Of a DNA stretch of 64,000 nucleotides, positions 49,921-59,791 are shown piece by piece; the first letter of the stretch is position 1; each line of letters starts with the position of its first letter. Source of the DNA: Lysobacterales bacterium (GTDB lineage: Bacteria; Pseudomonadota; Gammaproteobacteria; Xanthomonadales; Rhodanobacteraceae); NCBI GenBank assembly GCA_002632325.1, contig NSJK01000004.1, positions 62,001 to 126,000 of the forward strand, given 5' to 3'. The notes below the pieces were generated by a model. The model ran no database searches, was not told where the DNA came from, and saw only the letters and a list, made by a program, of their open reading frames with translations. The translations under genes were made by a program, and so were the position numbers.

Positions 49921-52287
49921 TTACGGCGTGTAGCTCGGCACCAGAGTCACGCCAGAGAAAGCCGCGTAGGCGCGGATCTTGACGTGATAGGTGCCGGCGG
50001 TCGGCGCCGCCCAGGTGCACGACTCGCTGTTGCCGCTCAGATACGGACGACAGGTGTAGCTCGAGGTCGTCGGTGCCGCATTGAGCCGCACATACATGTC
50101 GGCATCACCCGTGCCACCCGAGATCTGGAACTTCAGGTTGGTTGCGCCAGCCGGCACCACGAGGGTGTAGTCCGCGGTCCAACTGCCCTTCGCCGCCGAC
50201 AGCCCGGTCACGGGCACGCCATTGGCGAGCGTGGTGCCACCACCGCCGCCACCGGTGCTGTAGCTGCCGGTCAGACTCATGCCACTGAAGGTCGAATAGG
50301 CGTTGACCATCACGTAGTAGGTGCCTGCCTGGGCCGTGGCAATCGAACAGGTTTCGCCGTTACCGGTCGCCCACGAGCGGCAGTCGTAGCTCGATGTGGT
50401 CGGCGCGGATCCGAACTTCACGTACAGGTCGCCATCACCCGAACCGCCCGAGGTGACGAACTTGAGGTTGGTCGCACCCGCCGGCACGTTCATCGTGTAG
50501 ACGAGCTGGCCACCCGTAGCCGCACCCAGACCGGTGGCCGCGACGCCATTGGTCAACACCGTGCCACCACCACCGCCGCTGACCGTGACCGTGCTGGTCT
50601 TTGAATTGGTCGCACCACCGTTGTCGGTCACCGTGAGCGTCACGCTGTAGGAACCGCCAGCCGCAAAGCTGTGGCTCGGGTTGGTTGCAGTCGAACTCGT
50701 GCCATCACCGAAGTTCCACGAACGCGAGCTGATGCTGCCGTCGCTGTCGCTGGAGCTGTCGGTGAAGCTCGCGGTCAGGCCACTGGTGGTGAAGCTGAAG
50801 TTGGCGGTCGGCGCAGCATTGCTCGAACCACCGCCAGCGGCCTGCACGGCTGCCTGAGCATCCATGATGCCTGCGCCGCAGCCACCCGAGCAGGAGCCCG
50901 GGAGCGGACGCGCGGTACTGGTCAGGATGTTCTTGACCTGATCCGGCGTGAGACTCGGGTTCTGCTGGAACACCAACGCGGCAACCGCTGCCACGTGCGG
51001 CGTCGCCATCGACGTACCCGCGTAGTAGGCGTAATTCTCGGCGCCCGGCGTGGTCGTGCCCGCGTTGAGCGTGGAAAGGATGTCGCCTGCGCCGCCACTG
51101 CCATCGCCACCCGGCGCCGAAATCACGATCGTCGAACCATAGTTCGAATACGAGGCACGCGAACCTGCCTTGGTCGTGGCTGCCACCGAAACGACATTGC
51201 TGCAGTTGGCCGGCGAGGAGTTGCTGACGTTCTGATTCTCGTTGCCGGCCGCGACCACGAAGATCGCGCCATTGCTGCGTGCGGTGTTGATCGCCGACTG
51301 GAACGAACCGCAGGCGCCGCCACCACCGAGACTGAGGTTGAGGACACGAGCCGGGTTGGCATTGGCCGGAACGCCCGAGACGCTGCCACCCGAAGCCCAC
51401 ACGATCGCATCGACGATGTCGGACACCGAACCGCCGCATTTGCCGAGCACACGCACCGGCACCACCTTGGCGCCGTAGGCGATGCCGGCGATGCCCTTGC
51501 CGTTGTTGGCCTGCGCGACGATCGTGCCGGTCACGTGGGTGCCGTGCCAGCTCGAATCGGACGCCGGGTAGCCCGAACCGCATTCATTGGCCGCATACCA
51601 ATCGCCCTGATCGGCGGGATTGGAGTCGCGGCCATTGCCATCACGCGCGGCCGCCGAATCGCTGATGAAGTCATAGCCACCCACGGTCTGACCGGTCAGG
51701 TCGCTGTGGGTGGTGATGCCGGTGTCGAGCACGGCCACCTTGATGCCCGAACCCGGCGCCGAACCGGCGAGGTCCCATGCCGCAGGTGCGCGGATGCCAC
51801 CGGTGGCATCGGTGAGATCCCACTGGTTGCCGAAATAAGTGTCGTTGGGCGTGAACACCGCATGCATGATGCGGTCGGGCTCGACGTAGGCAACGTTCGG
51901 ATTGCCGGCGAAGGCAAGCATGACGTTGCGGGCAAAATCACTACTCCTGGCCAGACGACTCACATCGCCTGAAACCTCGACCAACTGTGCGCCGGTGGCG
52001 AGGGTGCGCACCGCATTGACCTTGGTGCCGGTCAATGCAGCAACGCGATCGAAATCGAGCTGGCGCGAGCTGGTTTGCATCTGCTCGGGGCTCGTTGCGT
52101 GGTAAGTCACGATGAAGCGCGTGCTGGAATAGTCCTTCGACAAGGCATCGATGTTCATGCGTGCGGTGTCGAGCGGCTGCTGCGCACCGATCGAAGGCGT
52201 GGCCTGCGCCGCGCCAGCACTGAACAAGAGCAACGCGGCAACGGCCAAAGCCGTCCGCCGTACCTCATGGTTACGGTTCTGATTCAC
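49921..52287 (-). CDS. Secreted subtilisin-family serine protease with PKD and two PPC domains (788 aa, GTG start)
   Basis: Extracellular S8 peptidase. A signal peptide (RRTALAVAALLLFSAGAAQA) is followed by an I9-type propeptide, the catalytic domain with Asp in VAVLDTGITTHSDL, His in SSWHGTHVTGTI and Ser in YYAGTSMATPHVAAVAAL, a PKD domain (ANFSFTTSGLTASFTD to VTLTVTDNGGAT) and two pre-peptidase C-terminal domains (each near DLYVKFGSAPTTSSYDC and DADMYVRLNAAPTTSSYTC), joined by poly-Gly linkers. The start is GTG at 52287, with GGGGAA upstream; the ATG at 52353 lacks one. It probably reaches the medium via type II secretion, which the sequence alone does not show. Confidence 0.92.
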   Translation of the reverse strand: MNQNRNHEVRRTALAVAALLLFSAGAAQATPSIGAQQPLDTARMNIDALSKDYSSTRFIVTYHATSPEQMQTSSRQLDFDRVAALTGTKVNAVRTLATGAQLVEVSGDVSRLARSSDFARNVMLAFAGNPNVAYVEPDRIMHAVFTPNDTYFGNQWDLTDATGGIRAPAAWDLAGSAPGSGIKVAVLDTGITTHSDLTGQTVGGYDFISDSAAARDGNGRDSNPADQGDWYAANECGSGYPASDSSWHGTHVTGTIVAQANNGKGIAGIAYGAKVVPVRVLGKCGGSVSDIVDAIVWASGGSVSGVPANANPARVLNLSLGGGGACGSFQSAINTARSNGAIFVVAAGNENQNVSNSSPANCSNVVSVAATTKAGSRASYSNYGSTIVISAPGGDGSGGAGDILSTLNAGTTTPGAENYAYYAGTSMATPHVAAVAALVFQQNPSLTPDQVKNILTSTARPLPGSCSGGCGAGIMDAQAAVQAAGGGSSNAAPTANFSFTTSGLTASFTDSSSDSDGSISSRSWNFGDGTSSTATNPSHSFAAGGSYSVTLTVTDNGGATNSKTSTVTVSGGGGGTVLTNGVAATGLGAATGGQLVYTMNVPAGATNLKFVTSGGSGDGDLYVKFGSAPTTSSYDCRSWATGNGETCSIATAQAGTYYVMVNAYSTFSGMSLTGSYSTGGGGGGTTLANGVPVTGLSAAKGSWTADYTLVVPAGATNLKFQISGGTGDADMYVRLNAAPTTSSYTCRPYLSGNSESCTWAAPTAGTYHVKIRAYAAFSGVTLVPSYTP

Positions 52288-52643
52288 TGTGTTCCCCAGT
52301 CGCTGGTTAGGAAGAATGCTGGCGAGTGTCTGCTCGACAGCTCTTTGCACCATCCCGAGTGCCCACGTCGATGTGCTCTCTTCACATCGAAGGCTCCGCC
52401 GCTGCCGACAGCTCTCTCTGCCGGCGCCGTGGCTTGTTGACCGCCTACCCCATAGACAGGCAACCGCACGAAACTAGCAGGCGCTTGCGCCGTCTGTCGA
52501 GATCAGGAGGGCAACTTTCGACTGTGCGGCGCAGCATGAACCCGCATGATCGCGAAACGCATCACAAATTCGCGAACGCCTGTTTCGATGCAACAGGGGT
52601 CGCGCACCAACAGGCAGCAAGACGAGGGGCGAAAACAAGAAAG
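52288..52643. other. Intergenic stretch upstream of the protease gene
   Basis: About 356 bp between the subtilisin start and the clpA terminator. Frames are open on both strands, but none is supported by a ribosome site or similarity. It presumably carries the protease promoter; no clear -35/-10 pair stands out by eye. Confidence 0.55.
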
Positions 52644-52668
52644 GCCGGGCCGAAAATCGGCCCGGCCC
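52644..52668 (-). terminator. Intrinsic terminator after clpA
   Basis: Arms of 11 bp (52644-52654 and 52658-52668) around a 3-nt loop. On the minus strand the hairpin is followed by TTTCTTGTTTT, giving a T-rich tail. It lies 27 bp past the clpA stop (52695). Confidence 0.85.
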
Positions 52669-52694
52669 TTGCGAGCCTGGATCGACAAACTGAC

Positions 52695-54974
52695 CTACTC
52701 GACCACCGCCGGCATCTTCTCGGAGGCTTCGGTTTCGACCGCGAGCTTGCCCTCGCACACCGACAGCATCACTTTGCCACCCTCGGCGAGTTTGCCGAAC
52801 AGCAGTTCGTCGGCGAGCAGGCGCTTGACGTTCTCCTGGATCACGCGCGCCATCGGGCGTGCGCCCATTTGCGGATCGAAGCCATGCTCGGCGAGCCAAC
52901 GCCGCGCGTCGGCATCGACATGCAGGGCCACGTGTTTTTCCTGCAACTGCGCTTCCAGTTCGATGAGGAACTTGTCGACCACACGCAGGATGTGTTCGAA
53001 GTCGAGCGCATTGAACTGCACCACCGCATCGAGGCGATTGCGGAACTCGGGCGTGAATGCGCGCTTGAGCGCTTCCATCGCATCGGTCTGGTGGCTCTGC
53101 TCGACGAAACCCATGGTGCGCCGCGCGGCCGCCTGCGCGCCGACATTGGTCGTCATCACCAGAATCACGTTCTTGAAGTTCGCTTCACGGCCGTTGGTAT
53201 CGGTGAGCGCGCCGTGATCCATGATCTGCAGCAGGATGTTGTAGACATCCGGATGTGCTTTCTCGATTTCGTCGAGCAGCAGCACGCAATGCGGATGCTT
53301 GACGATCTGCTCGGTGAGCAGGCCGCCCTGATCGAAACCGACATAGCCCGGCGGTGCACCGATCAGGCGCGAGACCGAATGCGGCTCCATGTACTCGGAC
53401 ATGTCGAAACGCACCAGCTCGATGCCCAGTTGCAGCGCAAGCTGGCGCGTGACTTCGGTCTTGCCCACGCCGGTCGGGCCGGTGAGCAGGAAACAGCCGA
53501 TCGGCTTGCTCGGATTGCCCAGACCCGATCGCGCCATCTTGATCGCGCCGGCGAGCATGTCGATCGCGGCATCTTGTCCGAACACCACCATCTTGAGGTT
53601 GCGATCCAGACTCCTGAGCACGTCGCGATCGGACGCCGACACCTGTTTGGGTGGAATGCGCGCCATGCGCGCGACGATGAACTCGATTTCGGGCACATCG
53701 ACGCGACCACTGCGCTCCTTTTCCGGCAGCAAGCGCTGGCGCGCGCCGGCTTCGTCGATCACGTCGATAGCCTTGTCGGGCAGCAGGCGGTCGGCGATGT
53801 GCTTGACCGAAAGATCGACCGCAGCCTGCAACGCGTCGCCGGTGTACTCGACCTTGTGATGTTCCTCGAAGCGCGACTTCAGGCCCTTGAGGATTTCCAC
53901 GCTTTCGGCGATCGAAGGTTCCACCACGTCGATCTTCTGGAAGCGCCGCGCCAGCGCGCGATCCTTCTCGAACACGCCGCGATATTCCTGGAAGGTGGTC
54001 GAGCCGATGCAGCGGAGCTCACCGCCGGCAAGCATCGGCTTGATGAGATTGGAGGCATCCATGGTGCCGCCCGAAGCCGAGCCGGCGCCGATGATGGTGT
54101 GGATCTCGTCGATGAACAGGATCGCGCCGGGCTCCTTCTTGAGCTGGGCGATCACCGCCTTGAGACGCTTTTCGAAATCGCCGCGGTACTTGGTACCGGC
54201 AACCAGCGCACCCAGATCGAGCGCCCAGATCGTGCAGTCGGCGAGCACCTCGGGCACATCGCCCTCGACGATGCGCTTGGCCAGACCTTCTGCGAGCGCG
54301 GTCTTGCCCACACCGGCCTCGCCGACGTAGAGCGGATTGTTCTTGCGGCGGCGGCACAGCACTTGAATGGTGCGCTCGACTTCCTCGTTGCGACCGATCA
54401 GGGGATCGATCTTGCCCTGTCGCGCGAGCTCGTTGAGGTTGTTGGCGAATTCGGTGAGCGGATTGCCGCGCGGTTCCTCGCCCGCGCCCTCGCCTTCGGC
54501 CTTGTTCTCGCTGCCGGGCGTCGCACCGGAATTCTCGTGGCCGATCTTGGCGATGCCGTGCGAGATGTAGTTGACGACATCCAGACGCGAGACATCCTGC
54601 TGGCCGAGAAAATAGGCCGCGTGCGAATCCTTCTCGCCGAAGATCGCTACCAGCACGTTGGCGCCGGTGACTTCCTTCCTCCCCGAGGATTGCACGTGAT
54701 AGACCGCGCGCTGCAGCACGCGCTGGAAACCGAGCGTGGGTTGCGTGTCGCGCTCGTCGTTGGCCGGCAGCACCGGCACCGTCTCGGCGATGATCGAACG
54801 CAGGTCACGCGCGAGGCGCGCGAGATCGGCGCCGCAGGCATTGAGCACCGCCACCGCTGCGGCATTGTCGAGCAGCGAGAGCAACAGGTGCTCGACCGTC
54901 ATGAACTCATGCCGCTGTTCGCGCGCCTGCTTGTAGCACTGGCCGATGCTGGCCTCGAGATCCTTGCTGAACAT
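52695..54974 (-). CDS. clpA: ATP-dependent Clp protease ATP-binding subunit ClpA (759 aa)
   Basis: AAA+ unfoldase that feeds substrates to ClpP. The N-domain ([20 protein letters not shown]) is followed by the first AAA module ([34 protein letters not shown]), a middle acidic linker and the second module ([32 protein letters not shown]). The start at 54974 ([11 protein letters not shown]) matches ClpA. It follows clpS by 71 bp, the standard pair. Confidence 0.97.
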   Translation of the reverse strand: MFSKDLEASIGQCYKQAREQRHEFMTVEHLLLSLLDNAAAVAVLNACGADLARLARDLRSIIAETVPVLPANDERDTQPTLGFQRVLQRAVYHVQSSGRKEVTGANVLVAIFGEKDSHAAYFLGQQDVSRLDVVNYISHGIAKIGHENSGATPGSENKAEGEGAGEEPRGNPLTEFANNLNELARQGKIDPLIGRNEEVERTIQVLCRRRKNNPLYVGEAGVGKTALAEGLAKRIVEGDVPEVLADCTIWALDLGALVAGTKYRGDFEKRLKAVIAQLKKEPGAILFIDEIHTIIGAGSASGGTMDASNLIKPMLAGGELRCIGSTTFQEYRGVFEKDRALARRFQKIDVVEPSIAESVEILKGLKSRFEEHHKVEYTGDALQAAVDLSVKHIADRLLPDKAIDVIDEAGARQRLLPEKERSGRVDVPEIEFIVARMARIPPKQVSASDRDVLRSLDRNLKMVVFGQDAAIDMLAGAIKMARSGLGNPSKPIGCFLLTGPTGVGKTEVTRQLALQLGIELVRFDMSEYMEPHSVSRLIGAPPGYVGFDQGGLLTEQIVKHPHCVLLLDEIEKAHPDVYNILLQIMDHGALTDTNGREANFKNVILVMTTNVGAQAAARRTMGFVEQSHQTDAMEALKRAFTPEFRNRLDAVVQFNALDFEHILRVVDKFLIELEAQLQEKHVALHVDADARRWLAEHGFDPQMGARPMARVIQENVKRLLADELLFGKLAEGGKVMLSVCEGKLAVETEASEKMPAVVE

Positions 54975-55045
54975 GCCGAAACCTCTCCGCAATCTGATGT
55001 GTCAGGAAGTGGGGTTCGCGTGCTGGATTTCCAGCCAGTGGTTGG

Positions 55046-55384
55046 TCAGGATCCGGACTTCTCCATCGTGCAAAGCAAGGGGTGCTGGTGCGCACGTGAG
55101 AACTCGTTGACCTGGGTCACCTTGGTCTCGGCCACTTCGCGCGTGAACACGCCGCACACGCCCTTGCCACGCGTGTGCACGTGCATCATCACCTGGGTCG
55201 CGCGTTCGCGCTCCATGGTGAAGAAAGTTTCCAGCACGATGATGACGAACTCCATCGGCGTGAAGTCGTCGTTGAGCAGCACCACCTGATACAGCGGCGG
55301 CCGTTCGATCGCGGCGTCCGGCTTGGCCTCGTGGACGGCCAGGCCGAAGGTGTGCTCGTGTCGGGGGTCTTGCTTGTTTGCCAT
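55046..55384 (-). CDS. clpS: ClpA adaptor ClpS (112 aa)
   Basis: N-end-rule adaptor that binds ClpA and delivers substrates. Typical elements are [20 protein letters not shown] (the DDFT motif in the type 1 pocket), [16 protein letters not shown] and [19 protein letters not shown]. The N-terminal tail of about 28 residues is disordered, as usual. The frame upstream of 55384 is spurious. First gene of the clpS-clpA pair, divergent from nudJ. Confidence 0.96.
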   Translation of the reverse strand: MANKQDPRHEHTFGLAVHEAKPDAAIERPPLYQVVLLNDDFTPMEFVIIVLETFFTMERERATQVMMHVHTRGKGVCGVFTREVAETKVTQVNEFSRAHQHPLLCTMEKSGS

Positions 55385-55507
55385 GTCCTGTTGCCTGCGT
55401 GCTGCGGCCCGAGTATAGCGCGGCATCGATCGTGCCAAGGTGGTGGCGAGCGTCGCGCCGCGCAAGGCCGCATCGGGCCGCAAGGGCGCGACTGTTAGAA
55501 TCTGACA

Positions 55508-55990
55508 ATGAATTCTCCTTCCGTGTCCGGCCCTGACGGCCAAGAGAACTGGCAGCCGCACGTCACCGTGGCGACCGTGGTCGCCCGCGATGGCCGTTTC
55601 CTCATCGTCGAGGAACGGGTCGAGGGTCGGCGCGTACTCAATCAGCCGGCCGGCCACCTCGATGCGGGCGAGTCGCTGCAAGCCGCAGCGGTGCGCGAGA
55701 CGCTCGAGGAAACCGGCTGGCATGTCGAGCTCGAACATTTCCTCGGCGTGAGCCAATGGACCAGCGGCACGCTGCACTTCATACGCTTCGCGTTCGCCGC
55801 CACCGCCCTGCGTCATGAACCCGAGCGTCCGCTCGACACCGGCATCATCGCTGCGCATTGGCTCAGCCGTGAAGAAATCGCTGCAGCCGACAACCTGCGC
55901 AGCCCGATGGTGCTCGCCAACATCGACACCTGGCTCGCGCAGCACTGGTTTCCGCTTGATGTCGTGCAGTATCTGGATCGACCGCGATGA
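55508..55990 (+). CDS. nudJ: Nudix hydrolase NudJ (160 aa)
   Basis: Pyrophosphohydrolase of the Nudix family; E. coli NudJ acts on thiamine and nucleoside pyrophosphates. The Nudix box fits the consensus: [20 protein letters not shown] then TGW. The flanking [14 protein letters not shown] and [13 protein letters not shown] agree with NudJ. Its stop overlaps the mnmA start as ATGA (55987-55990), the same nudJ-mnmA-hflD order as in E. coli. Confidence 0.92.
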   Translation: MNSPSVSGPDGQENWQPHVTVATVVARDGRFLIVEERVEGRRVLNQPAGHLDAGESLQAAAVRETLEETGWHVELEHFLGVSQWTSGTLHFIRFAFAATALRHEPERPLDTGIIAAHWLSREEIAAADNLRSPMVLANIDTWLAQHWFPLDVVQYLDRPR

Positions 55991-57099
55991 CGGTCGAGGT
56001 CATCGTCGGACTCTCCGGCGGCGTCGATTCCTCGGTAGCGGCCCTGCTGTTGCAGCGCGAAGGCGTTTCGATCGCCGGCTTGTTCATGCAGAACTGGGAA
56101 GACCAAGATGCCGGCAGCGGCTGCAGCGTCGATGCCGATCGCAAGGATGCGGTGGCAGTCTGCGCGCAGCTTGGAATCCCGCTGCACCTGTGCAATTTCG
56201 CCGCTCAGTATCGCGCCCAGGTGTTCGAGCACTTCCTCGCCGAACATCGCCGTGGCCGCACGCCCAATCCCGACGTGCTGTGCAATCGCGAAATCAAGTT
56301 CAAGACCTTCCTCGAGCATGCGCAATCACTGGGCGCACGCCAGATCGCCACCGGCCACTATGCGCGGCTGGATTGCGTGGATGGACTCTGGCGCCTGCTG
56401 CGCGCACACGATCAATCCAAGGACCAGACCTATTTCCTGCATGCACTGGGACAGGACGCGCTCGCCGCCACGCGCTTTCCGCTCGGCGACCTGGACAAGA
56501 CACAGGTGCGCGCCCTCGCACGCGAAGCGGGCTTGCCGACCCACGCGAAGAAGGACTCGACCGGCATCTGCTTCATCGGCGAGCGCGACTTCCGCAGTTT
56601 TCTCGCCCGCTACATCCCCGCCCAACCCGGCGTGATGCGCACGCCTGAAGGCGTCGAGCTGGGCGAGCACGAAGGCGTCTTCCACTACACGCTTGGCCAG
56701 CGCGGCGGACTGGGCATCGGTGGTCGCAAGGATGGCGATGGTGAGCCGTGGTATGTGGTCGGCAAGGATGTCGCGGCCAACATTCTTCATGTCGCGCAGG
56801 GCAATGCCAATCAGTTCCTGCACTCGCATCGATTGGTTGCCGACGGATTGACCTGGATTGCCGGCGCACCGCCCGCGCAGGCGTTTCGCTGCAGCGCGAT
56901 GACGCGCTATCGACAGACGCCGCAGCCCTGCACGGTCACGCTCGCTGGTGACGAGGCGCGGGTTTCATTCGACGACGCCCAGCGCGCCGTCACCCCCGGC
57001 CAGTCGGTGGTGTTCTACGATGGCGAGGTGTGTCTGGGCGGCGGCGTGATCGACCGCAGCGATGCGATATTCGGAGGCTGGAGGACGCATGAAGCGTGA
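55987..57099 (+). CDS. mnmA: tRNA 2-thiouridylase MnmA (370 aa)
   Basis: Installs the 2-thio group at wobble uridine 34. The ATP-pyrophosphatase loop is [14 protein letters not shown], the first catalytic Cys is in [12 protein letters not shown], and the second (persulfide) Cys in [13 protein letters not shown]; the C-terminal RYRQTPQPC segment is typical. Length is standard. Coupled to nudJ upstream; its end overlaps hflD by 11 bp. Confidence 0.97.
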   Translation: MTVEVIVGLSGGVDSSVAALLLQREGVSIAGLFMQNWEDQDAGSGCSVDADRKDAVAVCAQLGIPLHLCNFAAQYRAQVFEHFLAEHRRGRTPNPDVLCNREIKFKTFLEHAQSLGARQIATGHYARLDCVDGLWRLLRAHDQSKDQTYFLHALGQDALAATRFPLGDLDKTQVRALAREAGLPTHAKKDSTGICFIGERDFRSFLARYIPAQPGVMRTPEGVELGEHEGVFHYTLGQRGGLGIGGRKDGDGEPWYVVGKDVAANILHVAQGNANQFLHSHRLVADGLTWIAGAPPAQAFRCSAMTRYRQTPQPCTVTLAGDEARVSFDDAQRAVTPGQSVVFYDGEVCLGGGVIDRSDAIFGGWRTHEA

Positions 57100-57715
57100 A
57101 GCACGCGTGATCGCATTCGCAGGCATCCTGCAAGGCTGCCGGCTGGTGCACGATCTCGCCACCCAGGGCCGCGCCGATGCGCAGGCCACCCAGACCAGCC
57201 TTGCCAGCATTTTCCGCATCGATGCCGAGGATGCTGCCGACGTGTTCGGCGGCATCTCCGGACTGCGACTCGGCTTCGAAGCCCTGATCGATCAGGTCGA
57301 TGGCAAGCAACGCAACCTGCCGGTCACGCGCCTCGCACTCGGCGTATTGCGCCTGCAAGGAAAACTCATGCGCCAGCCGCGCATGCTCGCCACGCTGCGC
57401 GCGGGCATCGAGAGCACGCAGCGCCAGGTCGATCATTTCGGCCTCGGCCATCCTACCGTGCAGGCGCGACTGGCCGAGCTCTACGTGGAAACGCTCTCGC
57501 AACTGCGACCGCGCGTGATCGTGCACGGCAATCCGCAGCATCTGGCGAATGCACAACTGGTGGCGCAGATCCGCACGCTGTTGCTCGCCGCAGTGCGCGC
57601 GGCCGTGCTCTGGCGTCAGGTCGGCGGCAGCCAGTTGCGTCTGCTGATCCGCCGCCGCGAATACGCGATGCTCGCGCGCGGCCTGCTCGCACGCAGCACC
57701 CTCGACAGAGGCTGA
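57089..57715 (+). CDS. hflD: High frequency lysogenization protein HflD homologue (208 aa)
   Basis: Membrane-associated helical protein (YcfC) encoded after mnmA in gammaproteobacteria; in E. coli it binds the lambda CII protein, but its cellular role is unclear. The helical pattern [37 protein letters not shown] and [13 protein letters not shown] ... [19 protein letters not shown] matches the family. GGAGG precedes the ATG at 57089. It ends 24 bp before the convergent secreted-protein gene; purB, its usual follower, is absent. Confidence 0.92.
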   Translation: MKREARVIAFAGILQGCRLVHDLATQGRADAQATQTSLASIFRIDAEDAADVFGGISGLRLGFEALIDQVDGKQRNLPVTRLALGVLRLQGKLMRQPRMLATLRAGIESTQRQVDHFGLGHPTVQARLAELYVETLSQLRPRVIVHGNPQHLANAQLVAQIRTLLLAAVRAAVLWRQVGGSQLRLLIRRREYAMLARGLLARSTLDRG

Positions 57716-57738
57716 GTGCGGTGCGCGGCCGCGCAGGA

Positions 57739-59052
57739 TCAGTTCTCGAAGCCGTCCGCGAAGATCGTGTCCGAGAGCAGGCTCTGGTGGACGAGCACGA
57801 AAATGTCCGAAGCACTGTTGCCATCGCCCGGATCGATGTCGTTTGCAGTCGATTCGAATGCCATCGACAGGCCATTGGCGTTCACCGCCAGCGAATAGCC
57901 CGATTGGCCATTGGGCATCTCCCCGGCGTTGTTGCTGCTCAGCAGTTCCGGCGCTCCTTGTCCGGGCACGTACAGGAACACCACGTACTTCGAAGCGCTC
58001 GGGCCGGCCGGTGCGTTACAGGCCATGATCACGGTGCCAAGGTCGGAAACCGCGGTATCGCGGCAGCTCTCGGTGTAGCTGGCATCCAGGTCCGCGGGGC
58101 GCGGGATCGGTATCGTGGTCTGGGTCTGGCGATCGCGCAGGTACACGCCACTGTTGTTGATGCAGTCGCCGTTGACCGCGCCCAGACCGCCGTAGCATCG
58201 GGACTGGAAGCTGACGTAGCGACCATTGGCGGAAATCGCCGACCGCGCGGTGGCCGCCGTGCTGCTCGCGCCGCTTGCACCGACGCGACTGATGAGTTCA
58301 CTGGTGTTGTTCACGACATCGCGCACATAGGTCTGCCCCCAGCCGGCACCCGGGAAAAGATCCTGGCTGCAGGTGAAGGTGACAAGGCGCCCATCGCCGG
58401 ATAGCGCATGCGGATACAGGCTGCAATTGCCGCCCGACGCGCTGCCGTCCGGCTTGGCGGTCACCAGCTCAACGGTACCTGCCAGCATGTCCTTCTGGAT
58501 GATCTCGGTGTTGCCGCCGGTGGCCACGCCCAGATTGGTCGATGCCGAGGCGAACACGACGTAGCGCCCATCGGTGGACATCGACACCGTATCGTCGTCG
58601 GTACCGTTCTGAGCAGCCTGGCCAATGACATTGGAACTGGCCAGCAGCACCTGTGCGGTCTGGCGATCCTTGCGCAACACCTGCCAGCCCGGGCCCGAGG
58701 GGTGGCCATAGGTCAGGAAGGTCACAAAACGCCCGTCGTCCGAAACGACCGGGTGTTCACCGCGGAACACGCCAGTGCCGTCCGTCGAAGCCACATCAAT
58801 GAGACCAGTATCGAGATCCACGACGACGGCGCGCGTGCCGTTGTAGGCGTCGCCAACCCAGTTTTGCGCAGTACTGGCAAAGACCACGGTTCGCCCATCG
58901 GCGGAAACATCCACCGCGGTCGATGCGCCATTGGCTTCGAGATTGATGTCCGGGATCAGGCGACCATAGATGAACTGCGCGCTGGCCGGGGCGCAAAGCA
59001 TGGCCAGCGCGGGCACGATCAGCAAGTATGAAACGGGCAGGCGAATCGTCAT
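57739..59052 (-). CDS. Secreted PD40/TolB-like propeller protein with C-terminal IFADGFEN (437 aa)
   Basis: A signal peptide (LPVSYLLIVPALAMLCAPASA) is followed by about seven blade-like repeats with the PD40 pattern S-x-D-G-R-x-V-x-F, e.g. VSADGRTVVFAST, VSDDGRFVTFLT, MSTDGRYVVFASA, LSGDGRLVTFTC and ISANGRYVSFQS, interspersed with YLRDRQTQTT. It ends SDTIFADGFEN*, a motif shared with two other secreted proteins here. GGAG supports the ATG at 59052. Such proteins are common in Xanthomonadales and uncharacterised; probable location is outer surface or medium. Confidence 0.82.
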   Translation of the reverse strand: MTIRLPVSYLLIVPALAMLCAPASAQFIYGRLIPDINLEANGASTAVDVSADGRTVVFASTAQNWVGDAYNGTRAVVVDLDTGLIDVASTDGTGVFRGEHPVVSDDGRFVTFLTYGHPSGPGWQVLRKDRQTAQVLLASSNVIGQAAQNGTDDDTVSMSTDGRYVVFASASTNLGVATGGNTEIIQKDMLAGTVELVTAKPDGSASGGNCSLYPHALSGDGRLVTFTCSQDLFPGAGWGQTYVRDVVNNTSELISRVGASGASSTAATARSAISANGRYVSFQSRCYGGLGAVNGDCINNSGVYLRDRQTQTTIPIPRPADLDASYTESCRDTAVSDLGTVIMACNAPAGPSASKYVVFLYVPGQGAPELLSSNNAGEMPNGQSGYSLAVNANGLSMAFESTANDIDPGDGNSASDIFVLVHQSLLSDTIFADGFEN

Positions 59053-59791
59053 GGTGGACTCCGAAGCATGGGTGGGCAAGGGCGCCGCTGCCAGGGTCGG
59101 CGAGCAGCCTCTCTGCCTGTTATGCACTTTCGCGGTCAAAATCCCAACGCCCCGCGAAAGCCATTCGTGGCCAGCCGTGCGATCCGCCGCAGCTCAGGCG
59201 TCGACGCCCGCAGCACCTCGCTGGAATTGACGTTGGTCACGCAATCTTCCCGCAACAGGCGATCGAGCAGGAAGCGTGGGAAGTGATCCAGATCGGCCAC
59301 CTTGCCTGCGTGCGAATCGGGCGATAGCCGGTGCGGCGGCAAAGATTCCCTACGGTCGCGTGAGCGGAAAGTTCATCGCCGCAGGAAGCGGTGAACGAGC
59401 GCAAACTCGGCGTGCAGTTGCCGCGCTGCGACTCCCGCCCTCTGCCATCGTGCGCTGCACCGGATGCAGCGCCACACCCCGCGCCAACGACTCCGCCGTC
59501 AACACCTCGAGCATCGCCAGCGCAGCCATCGACAGCAGACAACGGTTGGTCAGAACCGAACGCCAAGCACCCGTGTCATCGGCCGCCACCCGCACTCACG
59601 GCTTCGCGCATTCGCTCATTCCCTCATCCGTCCTTCCCGGCACCATCTCCCGAGAAGGAAGGAAAGACAGGCCCGCCAGTCGAGAGCATTGGGCGAGAGC
59701 GGGGTTCACGGCTCAGCCGTTTGCTTGCCATGAAGCCGGGCGAGGGTCGCCACCGTGCCGGGTGCGCAGCCGGCACGGTGAGCGCCTCGTC
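59053..59791. other. Gene-poor stretch with only a degraded regulator fragment
   Basis: About 740 bp between two minus-strand secreted-protein genes contains no intact gene. Three short minus-strand frames (59136-59342, 59237-59566, 59350-59595) overlap in different phases; the first resembles the end of an Lrp/AsnC regulator. The pattern suggests a decayed insertion or deletion scar rather than a functional gene. Confidence 0.6.
59136..59342 (-). pseudogene. Remnant of an Lrp/AsnC-family regulator, C-terminal part
   Basis: The 68-codon frame contains KVADLDHFPRFLLDRLLRED and then CVTNVNSSEVLR, which resembles the last beta-strand/helix unit and C-terminal strand of Lrp/AsnC ligand-binding (RAM) domains. 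There is no DNA-binding domain: upstream the frame closes with TGA and neighbouring phases carry unrelated sequence. The tail after SSEVLR does not match the family, suggesting a further shift. Identification is from memory of the family pattern. Confidence 0.4.

Noticed and set aside
52326..55289. 987-codon open frame on the plus strand across clpA and clpS
   Set aside because: It is exactly antisense to clpA/clpS in a GC-rich genome, where the complementary frame stays open; the product is His/Arg-rich with no recognisable domain.
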